Shown here: positions 24,288 through 33,376 of the stretch, in pieces
Position numbering within the stretch: position 1 is the first letter of the stretch
Layout of the letters: each line of letters starts with the position of its first letter
Source of the DNA: Alphaproteobacteria bacterium
GTDB taxonomy: Bacteria > Pseudomonadota > Alphaproteobacteria > Acetobacterales > Acetobacteraceae
Length of the DNA stretch: 64,000 bases
NCBI GenBank assembly: GCA_016869715.1
Contig: VGDM01000005.1
Span: 62,001 to 126,000, forward strand
Direction of reading: 5' to 3'
Program-made: the position numbers and the translations under genes
Notes under the pieces: model-generated
Databases searched by the model: none
Told to the model about the DNA's origin: nothing
What the model saw: the letters and a program-made list of their open reading frames with translations, nothing else

Positions 24288-25723
24288 TCTGCTGCCACGG
24301 CCAGCGCCGTGCTCCCTTTTTCAATAAAAGCTGCAATCTGTTCCGCAACATCGCGGCCATCGCGAATGCCCCACACCACCAGCGATGCGCCGCGCACAAT
24401 ATCGCCCGCCGCGAATACGCCCGGCAGCGCAGTCATCATACTGCGATGATCCACCTTCAGCGTGCCCCAGCGCGTCACGCCAAGCGCGGGTTCTTCGAAT
24501 ATCACGGGCAGGGCTTCTGGATCGAAGCCAAGCGCCTTGATCACCAGATCAGCCTTCACGGTGAAATCGCTGCCGGCAATGGGTTCCACCTGCTGGCGGC
24601 CTGTTGCATCCGGCAGACCAAGATGCATACGCACCGCGCGCACGGCTTCGACCTTCGCCTTGCCTGCAAAAGCCTCCGGCGCAGCAAGCCATTCAAAGCG
24701 CACGCCTTCTTCTTCGGCGTTATACACTTCACGCATGGACCCCGGCATATTCGCCTTGTCGCGCCGATAAAGACAGGTGACGGAAGCGGCGCCCTGGCGC
24801 GTGGCGGTGCGCACGCAATCCATCGCGGTATCGCCGCCGCCAATCACCACCACATGCCGGCCTTTGGCATTCAAGGCGCCGGAGTCGAATGCCGGCACCG
24901 CATCACCCAGGCCCTTGCGGTTCGACGTAATCAGGAAATCCAGCGCAGCCACCACGCAGGGCAGATCAGCGCCGGGCACCGTGATATCGCGCGCCTTATA
25001 GACACCGGTCGCAATCAGCACCGCAGCATGTTTGCGGCGCAACTCGTCCAAGGAGATATCGCGCCCCACCGCGCAATTCAGCCGGAATTCAATGCCGCCT
25101 TCGGCATATTGCTGCCAGCGGCGTACCACCAGATCCTTTTCCAGCTTGAAATTCGGGATGCCGTAAATCATCAGCCCGCCGGCGCGATCATGCCGATCAT
25201 AAATCGTGACCTGAAAGCCCATGACGCGCAGCCGTTCTGCCGCTGCCATGCCGGCAGGGCCGGCACCAATGATGCCAATGCTCTCCGCCCTTTCGCGCAC
25301 GGGCTTGGGCGGCTTCACCCAGCCATGCTCCCAGGCCGTATCGGTGATGTATTTTTCAACCGCGCCAATAGTGACCGACTCAAAACCCTTTTCGATCACG
25401 CAATTCCCTTCGCACAACCGATCCTGCGGGCAAACGCGGCCACAAATCTCCGGGAAGTTGTTGGTGGCCGAGGCGACCTCATAGGCTTCCTCAAGCCGGC
25501 CCTCGGCGGTCAGCTTCAGCCAATCGGGGATGTTGTTATTAAGCGGGCAATGCACCTGGCAGAAGGGCACCCCGCATTGGGAGCAACGAGAGGCCTGTTC
25601 GGTCGCCGCATCTGAGACGAAGGGGCGATAGACCTCATGCCAATCGGCGCGACGTTCGGTCGCTTCCCGCTTATCCGGCTGGTGCTGCGCCAGGCGCAGG
25701 AATTGCAGCATTTTCTCGGCCAT
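24284..25723 (-). CDS. gltD: glutamate synthase small subunit, copy 1
   Basis: A 479-residue NADPH-dependent GOGAT beta subunit that feeds electrons to GltB. Two N-terminal cysteine clusters bind [4Fe-4S]: CSQCGVPFCQVHCPLNNNIP near 47 and CGRVCPQDRLCEGNC near 95. The FAD motif IGIIGAGPAGMAAAERL is near 150, the NADPH motif [13 protein letters not shown] near 285, and the C-terminal FAD segment [20 protein letters not shown] closes the protein. The CGRVCPQDRLCEG form is like enteric GltD. It is the first gene of its operon, with about 205 bp of upstream DNA as promoter region. Confidence 0.96.
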   Translation of the reverse strand: MAEKMLQFLRLAQHQPDKREATERRADWHEVYRPFVSDAATEQASRCSQCGVPFCQVHCPLNNNIPDWLKLTAEGRLEEAYEVASATNNFPEICGRVCPQDRLCEGNCVIEKGFESVTIGAVEKYITDTAWEHGWVKPPKPVRERAESIGIIGAGPAGMAAAERLRVMGFQVTIYDRHDRAGGLMIYGIPNFKLEKDLVVRRWQQYAEGGIEFRLNCAVGRDISLDELRRKHAAVLIATGVYKARDITVPGADLPCVVAALDFLITSNRKGLGDAVPAFDSGALNAKGRHVVVIGGGDTAMDCVRTATRQGAASVTCLYRRDKANMPGSMREVYNAEEEGVRFEWLAAPEAFAGKAKVEAVRAVRMHLGLPDATGRQQVEPIAGSDFTVKADLVIKALGFDPEALPVIFEEPALGVTRWGTLKVDHRSMMTALPGVFAAGDIVRGASLVVWGIRDGRDVAEQIAAFIEKGSTALAVAAE

Positions 25724-25928
25724 TGGGGGTGTCCTTGGTCGCGGGTGAGGCCTGGGCTGGCGAGGCTTTCGCCGACGCCCTTGCCCGCCCCATAGCCAAA
25801 GCCGCGCGGCAAGGCGAGTCCTTTTTGTAGCACAAGGACAGTTTTTATGACCTATTTAATCTGTCTCATCCTTCTCGAACTCGACACTCATCGCCTTCGC
25901 GCTAAATAAAAGCCCGTTTCGGTCTAAT

Positions 25929-26864
25929 TCAGCTGGGCGCCCTTACCCTCTGCCCACCCGCACGAAACCGTGCGAGATAGCCGGGCACAATCGCCTCCAC
26001 CGCCTTGGGTTCAATGCCAAGTGCCTGAAATCCCAGGGCGTTCGGCGAAACCACATTATCCCTCCCCAGCAGGATCAACTGATCGCGCGTAAAAGGCGGC
26101 GTTGGCAGTAGCTCCCCAAGGCGCGCTTGCAGGCGGACGAAACCCTCCGGCAGGGTGATCATGGGTCGACGCCGGCCGGTCACATCCAAGATGTAGCGCA
26201 GCACTTGCCGCATGCTCATCACGCGCGGGCCGCCGAGTTCAAACACCTTGCCCGAAGCCGCCGGGTCCGCCAGCGCGGCCATGGCCGCATCCGCCACATC
26301 CCCCACATAAACTGGCTGGAAGCGGGTTTCGCCCGCGACCACCGGCATGAAGGGCAGCAGGGCAGCCAGGCCGGCGAAACGGTTGAAGAATTGATCCTCG
26401 GCCCCGAAGACCACCGAAGGCCGCAGGATGATGGCGCCGGGGAAGGCCGCCAGCACGGCTGCCTCACCAGCGGCCTTGGTCTGCGCGTAAAGGCTCGGGC
26501 TGCCGGCATGGGCGCCAATCGCGGACAGATGCAGGAATTGCTTGGCCCCGGCCGCAGCCGCAAGACGCGCGGCGCGCCCAGCACCTTCCGCCTGGATGCG
26601 CTGGAAATCCCCCGCCCGGCTTTCAAACAGAATGCCGACCAGATTGATGACAATATCCGCCCCCGCCACCGCGCGGGCTGACGAAGCTTCATCGGTGATC
26701 GAGGCCGCAATGGGCGTGATCTGCCCCACACCGCCCATGGTGCAAAGCCGCGCGGCGCGTTCGGTATCGCGCCCAGCAATCCGGATGCTGTGCCCGGCCG
26801 CTGCCAGGCGCTGCACGATATGGCGCCCGATGAAGCCGCCGCCGCCAAAAACTGTCACAAGCAT
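25929..26864 (-). CDS. NAD(P)-binding protein, complex I NDUFA9 subunit-like
   Basis: A 311-residue atypical short-chain dehydrogenase. The Rossmann motif VFGGGGFIGRHIVQRL starts at residue 5, IVINLVGILFE follows, and LHLSAIGAHAGSPSLYAQTK holds a Ser...Tyr-x-x-x-Lys set (here S..YAQTK). The pattern matches the alphaproteobacterial complex I NDUFA9-like family, which stabilises or assembles NADH dehydrogenase. The ATG at 26864 begins right before the Rossmann strand; an upstream start at 26879 is possible. The 65-bp gap to the YIP1 gene suggests co-transcription from 27475. Confidence 0.85.
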   Translation of the reverse strand: MLVTVFGGGGFIGRHIVQRLAAAGHSIRIAGRDTERAARLCTMGGVGQITPIAASITDEASSARAVAGADIVINLVGILFESRAGDFQRIQAEGAGRAARLAAAAGAKQFLHLSAIGAHAGSPSLYAQTKAAGEAAVLAAFPGAIILRPSVVFGAEDQFFNRFAGLAALLPFMPVVAGETRFQPVYVGDVADAAMAALADPAASGKVFELGGPRVMSMRQVLRYILDVTGRRRPMITLPEGFVRLQARLGELLPTPPFTRDQLILLGRDNVVSPNALGFQALGIEPKAVEAIVPGYLARFRAGGQRVRAPS

Positions 26865-26929
26865 TGCCCAAATCCCCAAATCCTCTCGCCCGATATAAGC
26901 GCGGCAGGCGCGGCGGGAAGGGCGGGTGA

Positions 26930-27475
26930 TCAGGTCGTGATAATGCCCAAGGCGCGGCTACCTAGCACCAACAGCATGCCGATCAGGAAACTGGCCACCA
27001 CCGCCGCCAGGCCCAACACCCGCGCTCTTTCGGGGGGCACAGGGAAAAGCCGCTGCGCGCCATCATAAAACAGGTAAAGAGTGTAAAATGCTCCCACCAA
27101 AGCGAGCAGGCCGCCAATCGAAGGCACAATCAGCGCAAGCCCGCCCACCCAAGACCCAGTTGGCGCGAAGGCGGCGAGCTTCATACCCGCATTGCCATCC
27201 GGCGCAGCTCCAAGCCGAACAGCCAATACCGGCATGACTTTGCCCGTAATGAGCACGCCCACCAGCGCGATAAGATAGCTGACAAATATTTGGGACAAAT
27301 TCGGCGAATTCCCACCAAGGTAGATACCAATTGCATTGGCAATGGAAGGAATCGCCGCCATGGGCAGCACGTAGCCCATGAAAACGCCGCCCAGCGTCAT
27401 GGGCTCGGCCGCAATGCCATCCCAGGTCTTGCCGGGTTCCACCAAAAGGCCCTTCGCCCGGGCGATGGTATTCAT
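26930..27475 (-). CDS. YIP1 family membrane protein
   Basis: A 181-residue integral membrane protein with about five hydrophobic segments. It begins MNTIARAKGLLVEPGKTWDG, the conserved YIP1-type opening in which a short amphipathic region precedes the membrane domain, and contains GGVFMGYVLPMAAIPSIANA and YTLYLFYDGAQRLFPVPPER. A strong GGGAGG site precedes the ATG at 27475. The bacterial role is unknown. It is divergent from the AmpG gene with about 100 bp between. Confidence 0.82.
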   Translation of the reverse strand: MNTIARAKGLLVEPGKTWDGIAAEPMTLGGVFMGYVLPMAAIPSIANAIGIYLGGNSPNLSQIFVSYLIALVGVLITGKVMPVLAVRLGAAPDGNAGMKLAAFAPTGSWVGGLALIVPSIGGLLALVGAFYTLYLFYDGAQRLFPVPPERARVLGLAAVVASFLIGMLLVLGSRALGIITT

Positions 27476-27579
27476 GCCGTAGCCTCCCGCTATCCTTGCG
27501 CTGATCTTGCGCCAAGCCTTGGGGCGCGGGCAAGTCATGGGTGGTGGCAGGCGGGCGCTGCTTCTGTCAGTTTCAGGCC

Positions 27580-28842
27580 ATGGCCGATTCGCTTCCCCGT
27601 TGGCGCGACAAGCGCTTCCTTGTGCTGCTCGCACTTGGCTTTGCCGCGGGGGTGCCGCTGCCGCTTTCGGCCTTCACGCTCCGACAATGGCTGGCGGAAT
27701 CCAACCTGTCACTGGCTGCCATCGGCTTCACGGCGCTGATTGGGCTGTCCTATTCGCTGAAATTCCTCTGGTCACCGCTGATAGATCATAGCCCGCCGCC
27801 CTTGTTCCGCAGGCTCGGGCGCCGGCGCGGCTGGCTGCTTTCCATCCAAATTCCGCTGATCGGCGCCATCATCGCACTCGGCCAGACCAGCCCCGCGCTT
27901 GATGTCAGCCTGACGGTGGCGGTGGCGGTCGCGGTCGCTTTCCTGTCGGCCAGCCAGGATATTGTGATTGACGCCTTCCGTATCGAAAGCCTGGACGAGG
28001 CGGATCAGGGCTATGGGCTCGCCTGCTATGTCTGGGGCTATCGCGGCGCCTTGCTGGCGGCGACGGCGGGGGCGCTCGCCATGGCGGAATTCGCCGGCTG
28101 GGCCTTCGCCTTTGCCGGCTGCGCAGCGATGGTCGGGCTTGGCGTTCTTGCCGTGCTTCTGGCGGCCGAGCCCGAACGCCAGACCAACGCCGCACCTGAA
28201 GGCTGGGCCGCGCGGCTGCGCTATGCGGTGATTGAACCCTTCGCCGATTTCATGCGCAGGCGCTATTGGTTCGTGATCCTGGCCTTTGTGGCGCTGTTCA
28301 AATTGGGCGAGGCTTTGGCAGGCATCATGACCGCGCCCTTTTATCGCCAGCTTGGTTTCACGCGCCTGGAAGTGGCGGGGGTTTCCTCGGTCTTTGGCCT
28401 TGTCGCGACACTGGCCGGCGCGCTGGCCGGCGGTTGGTTGGTGGCGAAGCTTGGCACCGGGCGCGCCTTGATCCTGACCGGGATCACGCAAATGCTCTCC
28501 AACCTCATGTATGTCGCCTTGGCTTTTGCGGGGCATGATATCCGCATGCTTTTCGCGCAGGTGGGGGTGGAGAATTTCACCGATGGCTTGGCGGATGCGG
28601 CGTTTCTTTCCTATTTGGGCATGTTGACCAGCCGCAGCTTCACCGCGACACAATATGCGCTGCTGTCATCCCTGGCGGCGGTGCCCTTGCGCACATTGGG
28701 CGCGACATCGGGCATGCTGGCGGAGGGCCTGGGCTGGCCGTGGTTTTTTGTGCTGACCACGGCGGCAGCGCTGCCCGCCATGGCCATCATGGTCTGGCTG
28801 CTGCGCCGCCTGCCGCCTGGAACGGAAAGAACCGCGACATGA
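27580..28842 (+). CDS. AmpG-like MFS transporter (muropeptide permease family)
   Basis: A 420-residue major-facilitator protein with about 12 helices. The N-terminal LALGFAAGVPLPLSAFTLRQ and GLSYSLKFLWSPLIDHSPPP match AmpG permeases, and SQDIVIDAFRIESLDEADQG is diagnostic of that group. AmpG imports anhydro-muropeptides for cell-wall recycling. The substrate here is inferred from the family. The ATG at 27580 has weak upstream complementarity; the frame is open from 27541. It overlaps the DUF486 gene by four bases. Confidence 0.87.
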   Translation: MADSLPRWRDKRFLVLLALGFAAGVPLPLSAFTLRQWLAESNLSLAAIGFTALIGLSYSLKFLWSPLIDHSPPPLFRRLGRRRGWLLSIQIPLIGAIIALGQTSPALDVSLTVAVAVAVAFLSASQDIVIDAFRIESLDEADQGYGLACYVWGYRGALLAATAGALAMAEFAGWAFAFAGCAAMVGLGVLAVLLAAEPERQTNAAPEGWAARLRYAVIEPFADFMRRRYWFVILAFVALFKLGEALAGIMTAPFYRQLGFTRLEVAGVSSVFGLVATLAGALAGGWLVAKLGTGRALILTGITQMLSNLMYVALAFAGHDIRMLFAQVGVENFTDGLADAAFLSYLGMLTSRSFTATQYALLSSLAAVPLRTLGATSGMLAEGLGWPWFFVLTTAAALPAMAIMVWLLRRLPPGTERTAT

Positions 28843-29186
28843 CCAGCCCCTTCCTGCTGACGCCCGTGCTGCTGCTCGGCAGCAATATCCTGATGACCTT
28901 CGCCTGGTATGGGCATTTGAAGCAGCCCACCTGGCCCATTTGGCTTGCGGTGCTGGCTTCCTGGGGCATTGCGTTTTTTGAATATTGCCTGGCAGTGCCG
29001 GCGAACCGCATCGGCTATGGGGTTTTCACGGGCCAGCAGCTTAAGATCATGCAGGAGGTGATTACGCTTGCGGTCTTTGCCGTATTTTCCGTGATGTGGC
29101 TGGGGGAGCCGTTGCGCTGGAATTTCGCCGCCGCCGCGCTGTGCCTGCTCGGCGCTGTGGTGTTCATTTTCCTGCCCGTTGATTAG
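28839..29186 (+). CDS. DUF486 family small membrane protein
   Basis: A 115-residue protein with four hydrophobic helices, similar to DUF486/DMT-type proteins. Seen: LLGSNILMTFAWYGHLK, ASWGIAFFEYCLAVPANRIG and FTGQQLKIMQEVITLAVFAV, the conserved core of the family. It is coupled to ampG by an ATGA overlap at 28839. The function is unknown; a transport-related role is plausible by fold. Confidence 0.85.
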   Translation: MTSPFLLTPVLLLGSNILMTFAWYGHLKQPTWPIWLAVLASWGIAFFEYCLAVPANRIGYGVFTGQQLKIMQEVITLAVFAVFSVMWLGEPLRWNFAAAALCLLGAVVFIFLPVD

Positions 29187-29197
29187 CCGTGTCAGGG

Positions 29198-29226
29198 TTG
29201 ATCCCCCCTGCCGCCGGGCGTATGGC
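29198..29226 (+). promoter_or_regulatory. putative promoter of purH
   Basis: TTGATC (29198-29203) and TATGGC (29221-29226) are separated by exactly 17 bases, 30 bp before the purH ATG. A nearly identical CAGGG-TTGATCCCCCC block lies before rpsF. It is predicted only from sequence. Confidence 0.45.
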
Positions 29227-29255
29227 GCAGGGCGTTATGTGCTCGGATTCCCACC

Positions 29256-30833
29256 ATGACTGATGTGATCGCGCCGCGCCGCGCGCTGCTTTCCGTTTCC
29301 GACAAGACCGGGCTGATTGAATTTGGCCGATTCCTCGCGGCACGCGGGGTGGAGATCCTTTCCACCGGCGGCACGGCCAAGGCGCTGCGTGATGCCGGCG
29401 TGCCGGTGAAGGATGTATCGGACCATACCGGCTTTCCAGAAATTCTGGATGGCCGTGTGAAGACGCTGGTGCCGCAGGTGCATGGCGGCATTCTGGGCCG
29501 GCGCGATCTGGCCGAGCATCTGGCGCAAATGCAAGCGCATGGCATTGCGCCGATTGATCTGGTCGCGGTCAATCTCTACCCATTTGAGGCGACGGTTGCG
29601 AAGGGTGCGGATTTCGATGATTGCATCGAAAACATTGATATCGGCGGACCGGCGATGATTCGCAGTGCGGCGAAAAATCACGCCCATGTCGCAGTGCTGA
29701 CGGAACCCGCACATTTTGCCGAGGCGCAGGCAGAAATCGCCGAAGCGGGCGGCACGCGCCTGGCTACACGTCGGCGTTTGGCCGCTGCGGCTTATGCGCG
29801 CACCGCAGCCTATGATGCGGCGATTTCCGGCTGGTTTGCGGGGCAGGAAGGGCAGGCATTTCCTGAACGCCTCAGCTTCACCGGCACGCTGCGCCAGACT
29901 TTGCGCTACGGCGAAAACCCGCATCAATCGGCAGCATTTTATGTGGATGGCAGCGCACGCCCCGGCATTGCCACCGCGCGGCAAATCCAGGGGAAGGAGC
30001 TTTCCTACAACAACCTGAACGATACCGACGCGGCCTTTGAAGCACTCGCCCAATTTGCTGATCCGGCGATTGTGATTGTGAAACACGCCAATCCCTGCGG
30101 CATTGCAGTCGCCAGTGATTTGGCGCAGGCCTGGGATCGCGCGCTGCTATGCGATCCAGTTTCGGCTTTCGGCGGCATTGTTGCGGCCAATCGTAAGCTG
30201 GATGCGGCGGCGGCGGAGCGCATCACGGCAATCTTCACCGAAGTGGTGATTGCGCCCGATGCGGATGAAGCGGCAATCGCGGTTTTTGCCAAAAAGAAAA
30301 ATCTACGCCTGCTGCTGACCGGCGGCCTGCCCGATCCTGCCGCGCCGGGGATGATGTTTCGTTCCGTCGCGGGCGGTTTCCTGGCGCAATCGCGCGACGC
30401 CGGGCGCGTGACGGAAGCCACGCTGAAATGCGTCACGAAGCGCGCGCCAAGCGCTGGTGAAATGGCCGATCTGCTATTTGCCTTCCGCGTCTGCAAGCAT
30501 GTGAAATCCAATGCCATTGTCTATGCGAAGAACCTCGCGACCGTCGGCATTGGCGCGGGGCAGATGAACAGGGCGGAGAGCAGCCGAATCGCTGCCTGGA
30601 AAAGCGAAGCCGCAGCCAAGGCAGCGGGTTTGCCTGAACCGTTGGCCAAGGGTTCGGTTGTCGCATCGGATGCGTTTTTTCCCTTTGCTGATGGGCTGGA
30701 AATCGCGGCCTCTGCTGGTGCGACCGCCATCATTCAGCCGGGTGGCTCAATCCGCGATCGTGAGGTGATTGAAGCCGCCGATAAGGCCGGGCTTGCCATG
30801 GTATTCACCGGCATGCGGCATTTCCGGCATTGA
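29256..30833 (+). CDS. purH: bifunctional AICAR transformylase / IMP cyclohydrolase
   Basis: A 525-residue PurH that performs the last two steps of IMP synthesis. The N-terminal IMP cyclohydrolase (MGS-like) domain holds [31 protein letters not shown] and [20 protein letters not shown]. The C-terminal formyltransferase domain has [30 protein letters not shown] and the catalytic KHANPCGIA. The protein ends with [11 protein letters not shown], as in most PurH. It is intact and full length. Confidence 0.98.
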   Translation: MTDVIAPRRALLSVSDKTGLIEFGRFLAARGVEILSTGGTAKALRDAGVPVKDVSDHTGFPEILDGRVKTLVPQVHGGILGRRDLAEHLAQMQAHGIAPIDLVAVNLYPFEATVAKGADFDDCIENIDIGGPAMIRSAAKNHAHVAVLTEPAHFAEAQAEIAEAGGTRLATRRRLAAAAYARTAAYDAAISGWFAGQEGQAFPERLSFTGTLRQTLRYGENPHQSAAFYVDGSARPGIATARQIQGKELSYNNLNDTDAAFEALAQFADPAIVIVKHANPCGIAVASDLAQAWDRALLCDPVSAFGGIVAANRKLDAAAAERITAIFTEVVIAPDADEAAIAVFAKKKNLRLLLTGGLPDPAAPGMMFRSVAGGFLAQSRDAGRVTEATLKCVTKRAPSAGEMADLLFAFRVCKHVKSNAIVYAKNLATVGIGAGQMNRAESSRIAAWKSEAAAKAAGLPEPLAKGSVVASDAFFPFADGLEIAASAGATAIIQPGGSIRDREVIEAADKAGLAMVFTGMRHFRH

Positions 30834-30851
30834 AGCGCGCATAGGGGCCGC

Positions 30852-32072
30852 ATGCAGAATTGGACCTTGCCAGCCTGGTTGCCTTCTGATGCGGTTTTGC
30901 CGCTCGCCATCCTATTGGCGGCGCTGGTCATTGCGCTGGTGCTGATCCTGCGCCGCCCCGCGCCTGATCCGCTGGCGAGCATGGTGCTCGGCCAGCTTTC
31001 GGCGCTGGCGGATGCGCAGGAACGCCAAGCACAACGCGTGGCGACGCTGGAAGGCAATATTGCTGATCGCGTCAATAGCGTGGTGATGGACCAAACCCGC
31101 GTGCTGAATGGCGCCGTGCAGGAACAAATCGCGCGCATCGCGGCCCAGGAAGCCGCCATGGCGGATCGGCTGACACAGGCGGAACGCAGCCTGACGGAAG
31201 CGATCAAGGGTCAGAATGAAAGCCTTACCGTAGCTCTCAGCAGCCAGACCGAACGCATGACAACAAGCCTTGGCGCGACCTCTGCCGAGATCAAGGAAAG
31301 GCTTGCAGTGATTGATGCGGCGCGCGGCAATATTGAAGCGCTCGGCAATCAGGTGAATACGCTGGCGGGGATTCTGGGCAATAAGCAGGCGCGCGGTGCC
31401 TTTGGCGAAAGCCAAATGGAACAGATCATCGCGGATCGGCTGCCTTCCGATGCCTTCACTTTGCAAGCAACACTGTCCAATGGCAGGCGCGCCGATTGCC
31501 TGATCCATCTGCCCAACCCACCCGGCCCGATTGCGATTGATTCGAAATTTCCACTGGAATCCTGGCTGATGCTGCGTGATGCGGCGGATGATGCAACACG
31601 CACCCAGCGCCTGCGGCAATTTTCAACCGATGTGCAAAAGCACATCAAGGATGTGGCGGATCGCTATATCATCGCTGGCGAAACCGCCGAAGGCGCGCTG
31701 ATTTTTGTACCGTCCGAGGCGATTTACGCTGAATTGCATACCTCACTTGTGTCGCTGGTTTCGGATGCCACGCGGCGCGGGGTTTATATCGTCTCCCCCA
31801 CCACGCTATGGGCGGTGCTTGGCACCATGCGCGCGCTGCTGCGTGATGTGCGGCTGCGCACGGAAGCGGGACGTATCCGCAAGGAAGTAGACAAGATGCT
31901 GGCCGATGTCGGGCGGCTGGAAGAGCGCACCGATAGCCTGCGCAAGCATTTCGGCCAGGTGCAGAAGGATGTGGAGCAGATCGAAACCTCCACCAACGCC
32001 ATCAAGCACGGCGGGCAACGCATCGCTGATCTGGAATTGGAAGATCCACCAGCGCCAATCCTGCCGACATGA
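30852..32072 (+). CDS. rmuC: DNA recombination protein RmuC family
   Basis: A 406-residue RmuC, a predicted nuclease-fold protein that limits recombination at inverted repeats. An N-terminal membrane anchor (about 16-34) is followed by a long coiled coil (about 45-165, e.g. ERQAQRVATLEGNIADRVNS). The RmuC domain follows with GNKQARGAFGESQMEQIIAD, IAIDSKFPLESW, HIKDVADRYI and GALIFVPSEAIYAELH, including the D..K residues of a PD-(D/E)xK-like core. It starts 18 bp after purH and overlaps the next gene by four bases. Confidence 0.93.
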   Translation: MQNWTLPAWLPSDAVLPLAILLAALVIALVLILRRPAPDPLASMVLGQLSALADAQERQAQRVATLEGNIADRVNSVVMDQTRVLNGAVQEQIARIAAQEAAMADRLTQAERSLTEAIKGQNESLTVALSSQTERMTTSLGATSAEIKERLAVIDAARGNIEALGNQVNTLAGILGNKQARGAFGESQMEQIIADRLPSDAFTLQATLSNGRRADCLIHLPNPPGPIAIDSKFPLESWLMLRDAADDATRTQRLRQFSTDVQKHIKDVADRYIIAGETAEGALIFVPSEAIYAELHTSLVSLVSDATRRGVYIVSPTTLWAVLGTMRALLRDVRLRTEAGRIRKEVDKMLADVGRLEERTDSLRKHFGQVQKDVEQIETSTNAIKHGGQRIADLELEDPPAPILPT

Positions 32073-33316
32073 CGGCGCTGCAAGCCCAATCCGGCTTCGG
32101 TCTGCTGGCGCTCTGCCTGCTGGCATGGGGGTTGGGTGGCTTTAAGCGTGGTGTTTCGGCACGCGTGGCGGTGGTGGGCGTGGCGTTGCAAATCGCCCTT
32201 GGCGCGGCGCTGCTGCATATCGCGCCGCTCCGCGCAGGCTTTGGCTATTTGGGTGATGCGGTGAATGCTCTGGCGGTGGCGACACAGGCCGGCACATCGC
32301 TGGTTTTTGGATATTTGGGTGGCGGCGCCTTGCCGTTTCAGGAACTCCGCCCCGGTGCTTCCTTCATCCTGTTTTTCCAGGCCCTGCCTTTGGTGCTGGT
32401 GGTGGGCGCGCTTTCCGCGCTGTTCTATCATTGGGGCATTCTGCCTGCGATTGTGCTCGTGATGGCGGCGGCGCTCCGCCGGCTGTTCGGCATTGGCGGT
32501 GCAGCCGGTTTTGGTGTGGCGGCGAATGTCTTTGTCGGCATGGTGGAAGCACCACTCATGATCCGCGCCTGGCTTTCGCGCATGACGCGGGCCGAGCTTT
32601 TCGTGGTGATGACGGCGGGGCTTGCCACCATCAGCGGCAATACCTTGGTGGTCTATGCGCTGATGATCGCGCCCGTGGTGCCGGATGCGGCAGGGCAATT
32701 ACTGACCGCGAGCCTGATTTCCGCGCCCGCCGCGATCCTGGCCGCGCTGCTGATGCTGCCGGCGGATAGCACCGGCACCGTGCCAGACCACGATACGGGC
32801 GAGCCCGTAAAACTTTACGACAGCAGCATGGATGCGCTGGTGCGCGGCACGCAGGATGGGCTTTCGCTGCTGCTGGGCATCATGGCGTCGCTGATTGTGT
32901 TTGTCGCGCTGGTCGCCTTGGTGAATATGGCGCTGGAACCGGCAACCGGCTTCACGCTGCAGCGCCTGCTTGGCCTGCTGCTATGGCCGGTCGCCTGGGC
33001 CATGGGCGTGCCGGCGGCGGAGGCGGCCACAGTTGCTTCGTCACTCGGCGTGAAAATCGTGGTGAATGAATTCGCCTCCTATCTGGAACTCGCGCAATCC
33101 GGCGGCGCGGGGCTTTCCGAACGCTCCCGCCTGATCCAGACCTATGCGCTCTGCGGCTTCACCAATTTCGGGTCAGTTGGGATTATGGTGGCGGGCATGG
33201 CCGGCATGTGCCCGGAACGGCGCGCGGATATTCTGCGCCTGGGTATGCCATCGCTGGTTTCGGCTTCCATCGCCTGCTGCATGACGGGCGCCGTGGTTGG
33301 GCTGTTGACGCCCTAA
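32069..33316 (+). CDS. concentrative nucleoside transporter (CNT/NupC family)
   Basis: A 415-residue polytopic membrane protein of the CNT family, which imports nucleosides by proton or sodium symport. Seen: GTSLVFGYLGGGALPFQ, the gate region GVAANVFVGMVEAPLMIRAW (family G-x-x-x-E-x-P), ISGNTLVVYALM, and the C-terminal VVNEFASYLELAQ with CGFTNFGSVGIMVAG. These are the standard CNT signatures. It overlaps rmuC by ATGA, placing nucleoside uptake behind purH-rmuC in one probable operon. Confidence 0.92.
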   Translation: MTALQAQSGFGLLALCLLAWGLGGFKRGVSARVAVVGVALQIALGAALLHIAPLRAGFGYLGDAVNALAVATQAGTSLVFGYLGGGALPFQELRPGASFILFFQALPLVLVVGALSALFYHWGILPAIVLVMAAALRRLFGIGGAAGFGVAANVFVGMVEAPLMIRAWLSRMTRAELFVVMTAGLATISGNTLVVYALMIAPVVPDAAGQLLTASLISAPAAILAALLMLPADSTGTVPDHDTGEPVKLYDSSMDALVRGTQDGLSLLLGIMASLIVFVALVALVNMALEPATGFTLQRLLGLLLWPVAWAMGVPAAEAATVASSLGVKIVVNEFASYLELAQSGGAGLSERSRLIQTYALCGFTNFGSVGIMVAGMAGMCPERRADILRLGMPSLVSASIACCMTGAVVGLLTP

Positions 33317-33376
33317 AAATAGCTTCTAGCCCTGCGGGGCATAACGCGGCAGGATCAGCTTAAAGGAGCCCGCGCC

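Noticed and set aside
24149-25615. Long plus-strand reading frame opposite gltD copy 1
   Set aside because: It is antisense to a clear gltD, has no domain and is of the kind expected by chance in high-GC DNA.
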